A stretch of 64,000 nt of DNA from JALOOX01 sp964557955. Its GTDB lineage: Bacteria > Desulfobacterota > Syntrophobacteria > Syntrophobacterales > Syntrophobacteraceae. Made by a program: the position numbers and the translations under genes. The DNA lies in assembly GCA_964557955.1 (NCBI GenBank), contig CAZLCS010000027.1, positions 13,982 through 77,981 on the forward strand, in the 5' to 3' direction. This document shows, piece by piece, positions 36,717-45,796 of this stretch; within the stretch, counting starts at the first letter, position 1; each line of letters opens with the position of its first letter. Under the pieces are notes generated by a model, which saw only the letters and a program-made list of their open reading frames with translations, searched no databases and was not told where the DNA came from.

Positions 36717-36788
36717 GCTTCCTCCTCGGTTCCAAGCGAAATGATCACTGAACGCCAAAGACCTCTTGAGGCCACAATTCATCCATCT

Positions 36789-38210
36789 CTATGACGCTCC
36801 CTCCCTCTTGAGGACCACCGGGATCGTCCGAAAGAGTATTTTGAGATCCAGCCACAACGACCATTGGTCGATGTACTCGCGATCCATTTCCATCCAGCGG
36901 CTGAAAGGGATGTTGTTGCGCCCGGAAACCTGCCAGATGCCAGTGATGCCCGGCTTCATGCTGAGCCGCCGCCTGTCGTGCAACGCATACTGGGCCACTT
37001 CGGGCGGCACCGGCGGCCGCGGACCGACCAGGCTCATGTCTCCCTTCAGTACGTTGATCAACTGGGGAAACTCATCCACGCTTGTCTTGCGGAGCACTGC
37101 GCCGATCCTGGTAACCCTGGGATCATCCTTCATCTTGAAGACGGGACCGTCCATCTCGTTGCAGTGAAGGAGCTTACACTTGAGCTTCTCGGCATCCTCC
37201 ACCATCGTTCTGAACTTATAGAGCGTGAAAATCCTTCCATTGTAACCGACTCTCTGCTGCTTGAAAAAAACCGGGCCCTTGGAGGTGCTCTTGATAACAA
37301 CAGAGATGATGAGGAATATCGGCAGCAGCAGGATCATCAGAACCAGCGAAACCGTAATGTCCATGAGACGCTTGATGATGAGGTCGAGATTCATCTTGGG
37401 GCTCGTGTACAGGTCGATCACCGCCAGGTCAAGATATCTTGAAACCGTAGCCTTGGACGACCTGAGCCTGAAAATGTCCGTGGGGATCTTCGCTTCAATT
37501 CCCACTGTTTCACAGAATTTGATGATCTTTTCTATTTCAGAATAGAAGGATTTGATGGGAAGCGTGATGAAGATTTCATCCACCACACAATCCCTGACTA
37601 TTCTTTCGCAGTCGGCCAACGTCCCCAGAACATTGAACTGATAATCACACTGATGACGACTGTCTCCATTCGTCGGAGCATCAATGCAGCCAAGGATCCT
37701 CAGACCCAGCTCGGGATAGCGCTCAATCCTCCGGGCCAGCTTGGCGGCCCTCTCGTTGCGCCCCACGATCAATACTTGACGAAAATTATACCCTCGACTG
37801 CGAACATATTTCAGGATTACACGCAATATGGCACGTATTAATATTAGAGACAAAAACTGGAGCACATATAATCTTAAGAAGAAATCTATATTTTCACCAA
37901 CACTTTTATAAAATATTGGGGGAACGGCTGCCAGGAAGATTGCCATTCCAGTAGCCTTGAATACATCTAGAAGCTCATCACCAAACGCAACCAATCGCTT
38001 GGAGGCAACGAGCCTAAAATAATCAGATGCATACATCCAGGCAAATATATTAATCCAAAAAGAAAAGGAATATTGGTTATAGTCAACAATAAAACTTAAA
38101 TCCAATTTTTGACTATAAATATAGGATAGAACAAAATAGCTAAAAACAATAACGAGAAGATCAACAATCCAAAACACTATTGCCAAAGGCTGCTTAAGTT
38201 CCTTAAGCAT
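36789..38210 (-). CDS. Initiating polyprenyl-phosphate glycosylphosphotransferase (WcaJ-like)
   Basis: About 473 residues. Four N-terminal membrane segments are followed by a CoA-binding-like cytoplasmic domain (QVLIVGRNERAAKLARRIE), another membrane segment (ITVSLVLMILLLPIFLIISVVI) and the bacterial sugar transferase domain: GPVFFKQQRVGYNGRIF, LYKFRTM, RKTSVDEFPQLINVLKGDMSLVGPRP and KPGITGIWQVSGRN. It loads the first sugar onto undecaprenyl phosphate. I start at the ATG at 38210 (MLKELKQ); an ATG 24 nt upstream is in frame. An inverted repeat lies about 100 bp upstream. Confidence 0.93.
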   Translation of the reverse strand: MLKELKQPLAIVFWIVDLLVIVFSYFVLSYIYSQKLDLSFIVDYNQYSFSFWINIFAWMYASDYFRLVASKRLVAFGDELLDVFKATGMAIFLAAVPPIFYKSVGENIDFFLRLYVLQFLSLILIRAILRVILKYVRSRGYNFRQVLIVGRNERAAKLARRIERYPELGLRILGCIDAPTNGDSRHQCDYQFNVLGTLADCERIVRDCVVDEIFITLPIKSFYSEIEKIIKFCETVGIEAKIPTDIFRLRSSKATVSRYLDLAVIDLYTSPKMNLDLIIKRLMDITVSLVLMILLLPIFLIISVVIKSTSKGPVFFKQQRVGYNGRIFTLYKFRTMVEDAEKLKCKLLHCNEMDGPVFKMKDDPRVTRIGAVLRKTSVDEFPQLINVLKGDMSLVGPRPPVPPEVAQYALHDRRRLSMKPGITGIWQVSGRNNIPFSRWMEMDREYIDQWSLWLDLKILFRTIPVVLKREGAS

Positions 38211-38305
38211 AGCGCCCCCCCAATTGATACCCATGCATTGTTTTTGTCATCATGCTATCTTAAGCTACAACGATATTGGTATCATTCAGTACTGATATTT
38301 ATGGC

Positions 38306-38362
38306 AATGCCATTCTCACTCAAAAGAAGCTTATTCACCATTATATGAATAAGAATGGCATT
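38306..38362. promoter_or_regulatory. Inverted repeat upstream of the glycosylphosphotransferase gene
   Basis: AATGCCATTCT (38306-38316) and its exact reverse complement AGAATGGCATT (38352-38362) flank a smaller hairpin, CTTATTCA and TGAATAAG. It lies between the wzc stop (38379) and the WcaJ-like start (38210). It is not followed by a T-run on the minus strand, so an operator or RNA structure is more likely than an intrinsic terminator. Confidence 0.45.
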
Positions 38363-38378
38363 ATAGCAGGTTGCTGAA

Positions 38379-40736
38379 TCAGTGATCCAAATCATACTCG
38401 ACGGGCAGGTTGGACCCCTTTTGGGATCGTGTCGTATAATAGCTCCGATAATGCTTCTGGTAGTAGCTGCCGTTGTAACGGTTCAGGTCCAACTTGTTGA
38501 CAATGCTTCCCAGCAAGAACCCCCTCGCTTCATTGAGCTTCCTGCGGAAAATCCTCACATCCTCCCGGTGCGTCTTCCCCAAAGCCGTGACAAGAACGAC
38601 GGCATCCACCTGTCCGGCAAGAATCAGGACATCCGCAAAGACGCCAAAAGGCGGAGAATCGAGTATGACCCTGTCATACTGCTCGGAAAGAGAGGTCAGC
38701 ATTCCCTTCATCCTGGAGGAGGCAAGAAGCTCGGCCAACCGTGATGATGCGGGCCCCGATGAAATGAAGCTCAGATTGGGGATCTCCGTCTCTCGAACAA
38801 TCTGATCGAGCTCACAGACGCCGTTCAGGTAATGGCTCAGACCGAACCGACCGTTCGTGGAATTGCCGGCGAATATCTTGCCGAGCCTCGGCCTGCGCAG
38901 GTCGGCGTCGATCACCAGCACGCGCTCTCCCGCCGCCGCATAAGCCTGTGCAAGATTGGCGGCGATGGTCGTCTTGCCTTCACCCGCCGTGGTCCCGGTG
39001 ATGAGAAAGGAGTTCACGGCCATTCCCGCCTGTCCCGTACAGGCCAGCTGAACCGAAGCCTTGGCCGCGCGCACCGCTTCCGAGAAGAGAGATGCGGGAC
39101 TCTTGCGCACGATATAGTCGATCATCTTGGCCTCATCCTTGGGAACAAGCGGCAGCACGCCCAAAATGGGAATCATATGCCGGTCCGAGATCTCGTCGAC
39201 CCGCCTTACGGTCTGATCCACATATTCCCTGAACAAGGCCAGGCCAATCCCTCCCAGGAAGCCCAGAGCGCAAGCCAGGAAGACATTGCGCAGGATCCGA
39301 GGTTTGTCAGGTCCCAAGGGGCTCATGGCCAGATCAACGACCTTGATATTTCCCAGGTCTGTGCCAACGTTGGCGTCAATCTCTTTGGAGCGTTCGAGCA
39401 GGCTTTGAAAGATCTGCTTGTTGATCTCCACTTCCCGCTCCAGGACTTTGAACCGGCTTGCATAGTCATTGAGCTGCAGCGCCAAAGCCTTCTTTTCTTC
39501 AGCCGTCGCCTGAAGCGCTTTCTCCTTGTTCACCGCAGCCTGGTAATCGTTCTTGAACGAATTGAGGAGCCTCTGCTGCTCGGCATCGATCTTCTTTCCC
39601 ACATCGACCATTTTGGCCCGCAGGTTCTTGACCGTGGGGTACTCATCCTTGAAGAATGTTCTCAGCTTCTCATACTCACCCATCAAATCGATGTACTGCT
39701 GCCTCAAAGCCTGTATGAGCGAATTCTGCAGAACCAATGGAGATGAAGAGATGTCGCTGCCCAGGGTATAGTGATAAAATTCGCCTTTTTCGATTCGGTC
39801 CGCCTCGGCTTTCGCCAAAGCCTCGTTGATCTTTTCAAGCTGCTGGTAGACGGAGTTCATGCGGGAATCGAGAGATACGATTCCCTTTTCCCTTGCATAT
39901 TGGTTCATCTCGGCCTCGGATTTCTCCATCTCCGTCCGGGCCGATTTGATTTGTTTTTCAAGCTGTTGCTTGGCGGACTTGGCCGAATCGATTTTGCGAT
40001 CCATTTCCCAGCCGATGTACTCGTCAATGATCCCATTCACGACCTGGGCCGCCAGTCGCGGGTCGGTTGACTCGAATTTTATCTCCAGGATGCTCGTCTC
40101 GCCCTTCATCTCGACAGTCAGCTTCCGGCTGAACAGCGCCTCCAGCCATCTTTGTTTGGTCTGATCCACGCCAAATTCCACCGCATGGGTTTGTTCAACA
40201 TGATCGGTGGCAGGTTGAAACAAGCCCAAGACAGCTCCGACAGCGGTATTCTTAAAATTCTTAACGTAATTCGCTATCCTCCAGATGAGCTTCTTCTCGT
40301 TCTGCTCATCCAGGTAAGGGTTAAAACCTTCCTGGTTTTCCAGGTCCAACCTCTCGATCACCCGCCTTGCGAGGGAAGGGCTCCGCAACAGCTCCAGCTG
40401 AGTTTCGAAATACCCCCCTTGTCGGAGCATGGGGTTATCCATCATCATGCTTTCGAATTTGGTAACCTTCGGGGCATTGGGGTTGATTTCAATGGACCCT
40501 GAGGCTTGATAGATCGGCTTTATCATGAAGTTGATGATCAGCGTAGGAATGAAAAGAGCCAGGAAGGTGCCAATAATCAACCACTTTCGCCGCAGCAGGA
40601 TCTCCAGAAAATCGGAAAAAGTGGGAGTCGTGTCGTAGTGCATCAGGACGTCACGAATTTCAGGCGACAAAGCACGGCTTTCAGTGACGGCAACGGGGTA
40701 TTTGGATCCGGGTTCCCTTTCCAACTGTGGAATCAT
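38379..40736 (-). CDS. Wzc-like polysaccharide co-polymerase / BY-kinase
   Basis: About 785 residues. The Wzz domain (two membrane segments, about 50-72 and near 485-505, around a long periplasmic coiled coil) is followed by a cytoplasmic kinase: ITGTTAGEGKTTIAANLAQAYA (Walker A), VLVIDADLRRPRLG (Walker A'), and VILDSPPFGVF (Walker B). The tail has a tyrosine cluster (RYNGSYYQKHYRSYYTTR) for autophosphorylation. It controls chain length and export together with the Wza-like lipoprotein. GGAG lies 7 nt before the ATG. There is 118 bp to the upstream gene, so they are probably one operon. Confidence 0.94.
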   Translation of the reverse strand: MIPQLEREPGSKYPVAVTESRALSPEIRDVLMHYDTTPTFSDFLEILLRRKWLIIGTFLALFIPTLIINFMIKPIYQASGSIEINPNAPKVTKFESMMMDNPMLRQGGYFETQLELLRSPSLARRVIERLDLENQEGFNPYLDEQNEKKLIWRIANYVKNFKNTAVGAVLGLFQPATDHVEQTHAVEFGVDQTKQRWLEALFSRKLTVEMKGETSILEIKFESTDPRLAAQVVNGIIDEYIGWEMDRKIDSAKSAKQQLEKQIKSARTEMEKSEAEMNQYAREKGIVSLDSRMNSVYQQLEKINEALAKAEADRIEKGEFYHYTLGSDISSSPLVLQNSLIQALRQQYIDLMGEYEKLRTFFKDEYPTVKNLRAKMVDVGKKIDAEQQRLLNSFKNDYQAAVNKEKALQATAEEKKALALQLNDYASRFKVLEREVEINKQIFQSLLERSKEIDANVGTDLGNIKVVDLAMSPLGPDKPRILRNVFLACALGFLGGIGLALFREYVDQTVRRVDEISDRHMIPILGVLPLVPKDEAKMIDYIVRKSPASLFSEAVRAAKASVQLACTGQAGMAVNSFLITGTTAGEGKTTIAANLAQAYAAAGERVLVIDADLRRPRLGKIFAGNSTNGRFGLSHYLNGVCELDQIVRETEIPNLSFISSGPASSRLAELLASSRMKGMLTSLSEQYDRVILDSPPFGVFADVLILAGQVDAVVLVTALGKTHREDVRIFRRKLNEARGFLLGSIVNKLDLNRYNGSYYQKHYRSYYTTRSQKGSNLPVEYDLDH

Positions 40737-40854
40737 TTTTGATCTCCTATCGTATCAACGGCATTGAATGCATGACATTCTCAATAGACTCCAAACACGA
40801 ATCGTCATTGGAGTCTCAGGAAGTTCATCTGTACCCCGCTCATGTCCGCTTTGA

Positions 40855-41904
40855 TCACCGGTCCTGCTTGGGCGGTTCGTACCCCACCCCCACCAACCCC
40901 GTGAAGAAATTGAGCTTCAGCCCATACAGCATTTGCTTTCCAAAGCTCGACTCCACAAAGACAATATCCCGGTCGTTGATCTGGAGATCATGTCCTGAAC
41001 CGGCCTTGAAATCCTTGGCGCTCACCTGGATGACCTCTCTCTTGCCCTGCTGGACTTTGCGGACCAGTTTGATGTTCCCACTGTCCGCCACAGACGCGAA
41101 TCCGCCGGCCTGAACTATCGCCTCCTGGACGGTCATCCCCGGAGAGACGCCGTAGGTACCCGGCCTCTTGACAGCCCCGTCAACAAATACCATGCCCATG
41201 TCAGGAACGTAAATTGTGTCGCCGCGCTGGATAGGGATATTCAACTCCGCCTTGCCGCCGTCAACGATTTCATCCAGGTCGATCAAATAGGTGTTTGGCC
41301 GGTTGGCATCGCCTTCGGTTCGCCGCACCTGGACCGTTCTGCCGGCCTTTTCGTTAAGCCCTTCTCCCAAAGCCAAAACATCCAGGAGACGCTGACGCCC
41401 GAAGTAATTGTATGTCCCGGGCTTCCTGAATTGACCCAGCAACGTGATCTTCCCCCCCTGATATTCCTTGACAAAGATGTCCACATGAGGGTCCTGCAGG
41501 TATTTTTTGCGATACTCGGCCTCAACCCTCTGGGCGGCTTCACGGGTCGTCAGCCCCTTGACATGCACCGCACCCAGGAGGGGGAGCATGATGGCGCCCC
41601 GATCCCCAACTCGGACCTCCCGCTTCAAATCCTCAGCCTCGAATACGGTCACCTGCAGCAGATCCCCTTCGGATATGGGGTAATCCTCCGGCTGCGGAGC
41701 CGGCCCGACCATGGTCAAGAGCCTTTCGTTAAAATCTCTGGTCTCCTGCTGGGAGCCGCTGGCCATGGCTATGACGTCCTCCAGCCTGGCCGTGGGCTGG
41801 GGTCCGGAGGAACAGGCCATCAACACGGCCACCAAGCACGTCAAGACAGCAAACCCCAACATTCGCTCAACCCGAATTCGGTTACCTGGATAGTTCAGCC
41901 ACAT
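40855..41904 (-). CDS. Polysaccharide export lipoprotein (Wza-like, OPX)
   Basis: About 349 residues. A signal peptide ends in the lipobox LMACSS. ISEGDLLQVTVFEAEDLKREVRVGDRGAIMLPLLGAVHVKGLT is the poly_export domain, and two SLBB domains follow (GKITLLGQFRKPGTYNYFG and MVFVDGAVKRPGTYGVSPGMTVQEAI). It forms the outer-membrane channel or periplasmic collar for capsule or EPS export. GGAGG lies 8 nt before the ATG at 41904, which decides the start. It is the first gene of the long minus-strand series and lies opposite the response regulator gene. Confidence 0.93.
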   Translation of the reverse strand: MWLNYPGNRIRVERMLGFAVLTCLVAVLMACSSGPQPTARLEDVIAMASGSQQETRDFNERLLTMVGPAPQPEDYPISEGDLLQVTVFEAEDLKREVRVGDRGAIMLPLLGAVHVKGLTTREAAQRVEAEYRKKYLQDPHVDIFVKEYQGGKITLLGQFRKPGTYNYFGRQRLLDVLALGEGLNEKAGRTVQVRRTEGDANRPNTYLIDLDEIVDGGKAELNIPIQRGDTIYVPDMGMVFVDGAVKRPGTYGVSPGMTVQEAIVQAGGFASVADSGNIKLVRKVQQGKREVIQVSAKDFKAGSGHDLQINDRDIVFVESSFGKQMLYGLKLNFFTGLVGVGYEPPKQDR

Positions 41905-42204
41905 CTTTCGTACCTCCTGACTTTTCAGCCACCAACTGGTCAGATAAAGCAAAAAACATTCCGCATGCCCCTTCCGTCCGGGGATGACGGGTTGATTGGC
42001 TCGAAATGAGCGTGCCGGGCGACAGATAAGGATTGAAATGTCTCGCCAATGATTGTATTTTCCACAGACTGTTTGAACATATTAATTTCCCAATTGATCC
42101 CAATCGGTTGCGGGGCCCCGCTCTGACTTTTGCGAGCCGATGCGCCTGGAGCCGGCAACCATTCCTCATTGAACGGGATGAACGTTTATCGTGGAACCCC
42201 AAGT
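41905..42204. promoter_or_regulatory. Divergent control region of the export operon and regulator gene
   Basis: 300 bp between two outward-facing genes, so promoters for both must lie here. The middle (about 42040-42100) is AT-rich relative to the flanks. I could not assign -35/-10 boxes or a sigma-54 site with confidence. Confidence 0.5.
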
Positions 42205-43116
42205 ATGATGATCGAGGCTCCAAGACCTGCCAGCGTTTGTATTGTGGACGATGACGAAGCCATTTGCGCCATGTTGAGCGAGTTCGTGGCCAACTGGGGA
42301 TTCAAGCCGGAGATTGTCACATCCGATCGGCTGAATACGGATTGGTTTGCGGACGTAAGCTCCGACATTTACCTGATCGATCTTCACCTTCCGTCCCTTC
42401 ACGGCCTGGATTTCATCCCCAAAGTCCTCAAGCACCATCCCGACTCCCGAATCATTATCATCACCGGCTACGCCGACAAAGAGTCGGCCATCCGAGCCCT
42501 GAGGCTCGGCGCTTTCGATTTTCTCGAGAAACCTTTCGAGCGCGAGATCCTGCAGCACGCCATCTTTCGGGCCATGGAATCCGCCCAGAAAGAGAGGGAC
42601 CTCAAGGATCTCGTTGCAGACCTCAGGCAAAGCCAGGCCGAATTGCTCGCCCACAAGGAGCGACTGGAATATGTCAACGAACGTCTGCTCGAGACCAACA
42701 AGGCCTTCACCGCCCTGGCCCGCAGCATGGACTTTGAGCGAGAGCAGCTCGAAAAGCGGATTGCAGCCAAGATCGAAACCGTGATCCTGCCGATTGTAGA
42801 CCGCCTGATGAAAGAACCTGAACTGGCCCGGTACTCCATGGAACTGGATGTACTGGTCAGACTGCTGGAGGATTTGACGAGCGGCGCCTCAGCCGAAACA
42901 AAACTGGCTCTCAAGCTCTCCCCCACCGAACTGAGGGTCGCCTCACTGATCAAGAGCGGCATGAGCACAGACGACATAGCGGAACATCTCTTCATTTCAG
43001 CCAGCACCGTCAGGAAACACCGTAAAAACATCCGAAAAAAGCTCAGACTCAACAACTCAAGCTACAACCTTCGCCATTACCTCATGGCCAAAACCCCGTC
43101 CAGCTCCAACCCATGA
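42205..43116 (+). CDS. Response regulator with LuxR-type DNA-binding domain
   Basis: About 303 residues. The receiver domain begins VCIVDDDEAICAM; the phosphorylated residue is Asp59 in YLIDLHLPSLHG, with IIIITGYADK and LEKPF supplying the conserved Thr and Lys. A long coiled coil (about 130-220) leads to a LuxR-type helix-turn-helix: LSPTELRVASLIKSGMSTDDIAEHLFISASTVRKHRKNIRKKL. Start at a double ATG at 42205/42208; earlier in-frame starts exist. No histidine kinase is beside it. Divergence from the export gene suggests it controls the polysaccharide locus. Confidence 0.88.
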   Translation: MMIEAPRPASVCIVDDDEAICAMLSEFVANWGFKPEIVTSDRLNTDWFADVSSDIYLIDLHLPSLHGLDFIPKVLKHHPDSRIIIITGYADKESAIRALRLGAFDFLEKPFEREILQHAIFRAMESAQKERDLKDLVADLRQSQAELLAHKERLEYVNERLLETNKAFTALARSMDFEREQLEKRIAAKIETVILPIVDRLMKEPELARYSMELDVLVRLLEDLTSGASAETKLALKLSPTELRVASLIKSGMSTDDIAEHLFISASTVRKHRKNIRKKLRLNNSSYNLRHYLMAKTPSSSNP

Positions 43117-43142
43117 TCCGCAGATGGTTCTCCGGGCCAGGC

Positions 43143-43514
43143 TCAGTTCTCTCCGTTGGCCATGAGCATATCGAGCTGAAGCATCTGGTCCGACGTGAGA
43201 TCGCAAAACTCCAATCCACACCGCCGTGTTTGAAAACCCTTGAAACTGTAACAGTCTTCGACCTCCCGGTCGTACACAACCCTGCACACTGCTTTCGGGA
43301 GGCTGTAGTCCTTGGGGTGCGAGAAGAGCGCTATCTCCACCAGCTCGCTCTTCTCTCGATCACCAAATGAATTGTATTCGAACGCCAGCCCCCCCGCGCT
43401 GATGTCCGTAAGTTTGCCGATCATATCGAACTCGGGCCTGAACGTTATGAAAACCGCGTTCTTTATCCCGAAGCGATGAAACCTCCTTCGATCCTCTACG
43501 CCTTTTTTGGCCAT
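43143..43514 (-). CDS. PilZ-domain cyclic-di-GMP-binding protein
   Basis: About 123 residues, a single PilZ domain. The N-terminal RRRFHR supplies the arginines and LTDISAGGLAFE the DxSxxG motif that bind cyclic-di-GMP. The final part (GLEFCDLTSDQMLQLD) is the usual last strand and helix. It converges with the response regulator gene with 26 bp between them. It could be an allosteric switch for polysaccharide synthesis or motility. Confidence 0.88.
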   Translation of the reverse strand: MAKKGVEDRRRFHRFGIKNAVFITFRPEFDMIGKLTDISAGGLAFEYNSFGDREKSELVEIALFSHPKDYSLPKAVCRVVYDREVEDCYSFKGFQTRRCGLEFCDLTSDQMLQLDMLMANGEN

Positions 43515-44267
43515 CTCCCTTTACCCTGTAGGTCGAAGTCAACACCGATCACGGAACTGCGTGAGCCATCCCGTGCCTCCGACTCCTTTCTCCTATCCCC
43601 CCACCGGAGTCGAACGATCCCTACCGGTACCGCTGTAGCGTGGCGGGCTCCCCCATCATTCCGCCGACCGAAACTCTGCCATATCGCTCGTATTGCTCCA
43701 GGCGAACCCATCTCATCTTCTGAAATCCAAATCCCTGAACCATCAAGAAGCTCAAACTTTCTCCCGTCCCCGCTCAACTCAAAGGAACCGGGTTCTTTTG
43801 AACTGTGTTGATTCCGAAGTCTCAGCCTTCACGAGATGAACGGTCGAGGAATGGGCGCATCGCATGCTTCCGAAGGGAACGGAAGGGAGTTCCAACAGAG
43901 CTCCGCCAACTCGCTTACAGCATCCCTGCCTGCAAGCGCTCTCCCTGTTCCGTTGGTCAGCAACCTACAAGTGAATCATTTAGGTGTAAAGGGTGATTTT
44001 CTTTCATCATCATGGAGCCCACGCACTACCCCAAATGCTAGTTTTTTATTTATTTTCAAGATATTACAGAAGGCATCAGGCCGTACCCGTGTACCCCATG
44101 CAGCCACCCAGGACCCATCTTCACATCTCCTCAAAGCACCCTCACATGCTCTTCAACATGGAGAGACGATTCGCCCGTATGGCGCATTCTGCTGATGCAT
44201 GTTATAGGGCATCTGCACTTCTCAACGGCAATCCACCTGTTGGACCGACAAAAATGAAGGAATCCGG
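43515..44267. other. Intergenic region without recognised gene
   Basis: 753 bp between the PilZ gene (minus) and rpe (plus). It must contain both promoters. A 93-codon open frame (43496-43777, minus) overlaps the PilZ start and has no recognisable domain, so I do not call it. A T-rich stretch (near 44040-44060) is the only visible compositional feature. Confidence 0.5.
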
Positions 44268-44924
44268 ATGAAAATGCTTTCTGTATCGATCCTGTCTGCC
44301 GACTTCGGGAGGCTGGCTCAGGAGGTCAAAGACGTCGAAGCGGCAGGAGCCGACTGGATCCACGTGGATGTGATGGATGGCCACTTCGTCCCCAACATCA
44401 CCATCGGCCCCGATGTGGTTCGTGCCATCCGGAGTTCCACCCGTCTGCCTCTGGATGTGCACCTCATGGTCTCCAGACCCGAGCGGTACCTGAAAGAATT
44501 CGTGGAGGCGGGCGCCGATTGGCTTGGAATCCACGTGGAGGCCACAGCGCACGTCCACCGCACCGTTCAGCAGATTCGCGAACTCGGCGCCCACCCCTTC
44601 GTCACCCTCAATCCAGCCACCCCGCTCTCGGCGCTCGAAGTCATCCTCCCCGAAGTGGACATGGTCCTTCTCATGACCGTCAACCCAGGCTTCGGCGGCC
44701 AGAAATTCATCGAAGCCACCCTGCCCAAGATCCTCCGCTGCAGGCAAATGATTGACGACCTTGGCCTTTCCACCCTCCTGGAGGTGGATGGAGGAGTCAG
44801 CCTTGAAACAGCCTCGAGAATCTCGGAAGCCGGTGCAGACGTCCTGGTGTCGGGGTCGGCGGTCTTCAAGGGAGGAGATTATTCCGGGAACATCAAGGCC
44901 CTGAAGTCGCTTATGGGAGATTAG
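44268..44924 (+). CDS. rpe: Ribulose-phosphate 3-epimerase
   Basis: 218 residues, the normal size. SILSADFGRLAQEV, HVDVMDGHFVPNITIGPDV, DVHLMVSRPERY, LLMTVNPGFGGQKFI and LEVDGGVS are the classical signatures, with the metal-binding His and Asp residues in place. It interconverts ribulose-5-phosphate and xylulose-5-phosphate. AAGGA lies 6-7 nt before the ATG. The TAG stop supplies the first base of a heptanucleotide array. Confidence 0.97.
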   Translation: MKMLSVSILSADFGRLAQEVKDVEAAGADWIHVDVMDGHFVPNITIGPDVVRAIRSSTRLPLDVHLMVSRPERYLKEFVEAGADWLGIHVEATAHVHRTVQQIRELGAHPFVTLNPATPLSALEVILPEVDMVLLMTVNPGFGGQKFIEATLPKILRCRQMIDDLGLSTLLEVDGGVSLETASRISEAGADVLVSGSAVFKGGDYSGNIKALKSLMGD

Positions 44925-45014
44925 TTTCTGGTTTCTAGTTTCTAGTTTCTAGTTTCTGGTTTCTAGTTTCGGGTTTCGGGTTTCGGGTTTCGGGTTTCGG
45001 GTTTCGGGTTTCGG
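44924..45014 (+). repeat. Heptanucleotide array (GTTTCTA / GTTTCGG)
   Basis: Thirteen perfect 7-bp units: GTTTCTG, three GTTTCTA, GTTTCTG, GTTTCTA and then seven GTTTCGG. It begins with the G of the rpe TAG stop codon and reads away from the gene. Confidence 0.97.
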
Positions 45015-45186
45015 GTAAAACCGGACTATGGCTGAATGCATAAGTCCACGCGCATGTGACCGAGCAAGTCGCCCGCTTTCCATAGGAAAACATGCGGGGT
45101 GACGTAATGACGTAATGATGGCATAATGACGCAATTTAAGGAATACGATCCACTTGTTCTTTGGACGTGTAATGAGCAGCCGGGAG

Positions 45187-45786
45187 TTATCCGTTCTCCC
45201 TGGCGAGAACGGCGAGAATCCCGACGGGTTTGAGCTCGAGGGAATCGAGCATTTTGAATCCTGCAGTACTCAAGGCATTCCGCAGGTCATCGCTCTTGAA
45301 GCGGTCTTCTGACGGATGAGCCAGAATGTGCCTCGTGATGAAGTTCTGATAGAGGCTGGGATAGAGCTCCTCCAGGAACAAAGTCCCGCCCGGCTTGAGA
45401 ATTCGCCGTATTTCCGCCACAGCCCCCCGCCAATTGGGCACATGATGGAGCACTCCGTAGCAGAACACGGCATCCAGGCACGCCTCCCCGTGGGGCAGAT
45501 GCTCCAGGTCCCCGACGTAAAAAGAGATTTTCGATCGAAGCTCCGGGGGGACATATTTCAAGCCCCTCCGAATCATCTGAAAATCGAGATCCATCGCATG
45601 AACACGGGCGGGTCCCATTTCCCGCAGGGTCAAGACGGCCCCAGCGCCACGGCCACACCCCACCTCCAGGACGACATCCGTCGACTGCAGCGGCCTGAGC
45701 CTCTTGAACCAGCGAACGTGAAAACCCTGCTCAAGAACTCTCACCGGATTGTTGACTACCCACCTTTCGGCCCAGTTCAGCTTCAT
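45187..45786 (-). CDS. Class I SAM-dependent methyltransferase
   Basis: About 199 residues. VVLEVGCGRGAGAVLTL is motif I for S-adenosylmethionine, HAMDLDFQMI motif post-I, LDAVFCYGVLHHVPNW and RRILKPGGTLFLEELYP motifs II and III. The ATG at 45786 lies 8 bp after the ubiE stop, so it is co-transcribed with ubiE. It may act on quinones, lipids or a small molecule; the substrate is not deducible. Confidence 0.82.
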   Translation of the reverse strand: MKLNWAERWVVNNPVRVLEQGFHVRWFKRLRPLQSTDVVLEVGCGRGAGAVLTLREMGPARVHAMDLDFQMIRRGLKYVPPELRSKISFYVGDLEHLPHGEACLDAVFCYGVLHHVPNWRGAVAEIRRILKPGGTLFLEELYPSLYQNFITRHILAHPSEDRFKSDDLRNALSTAGFKMLDSLELKPVGILAVLARENG

Positions 45787-45796
45787 GATGGAGGAC

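Noticed and set aside
43496..43777. A 93-codon minus-strand frame upstream of the PilZ gene
   Set aside because: It overlaps the PilZ start, has no recognised domain and lacks convincing translation signals.
44924..45014. Heptad array considered as a CRISPR array
   Set aside because: Units are 7 bp without spacers, so it is a simple tandem repeat.
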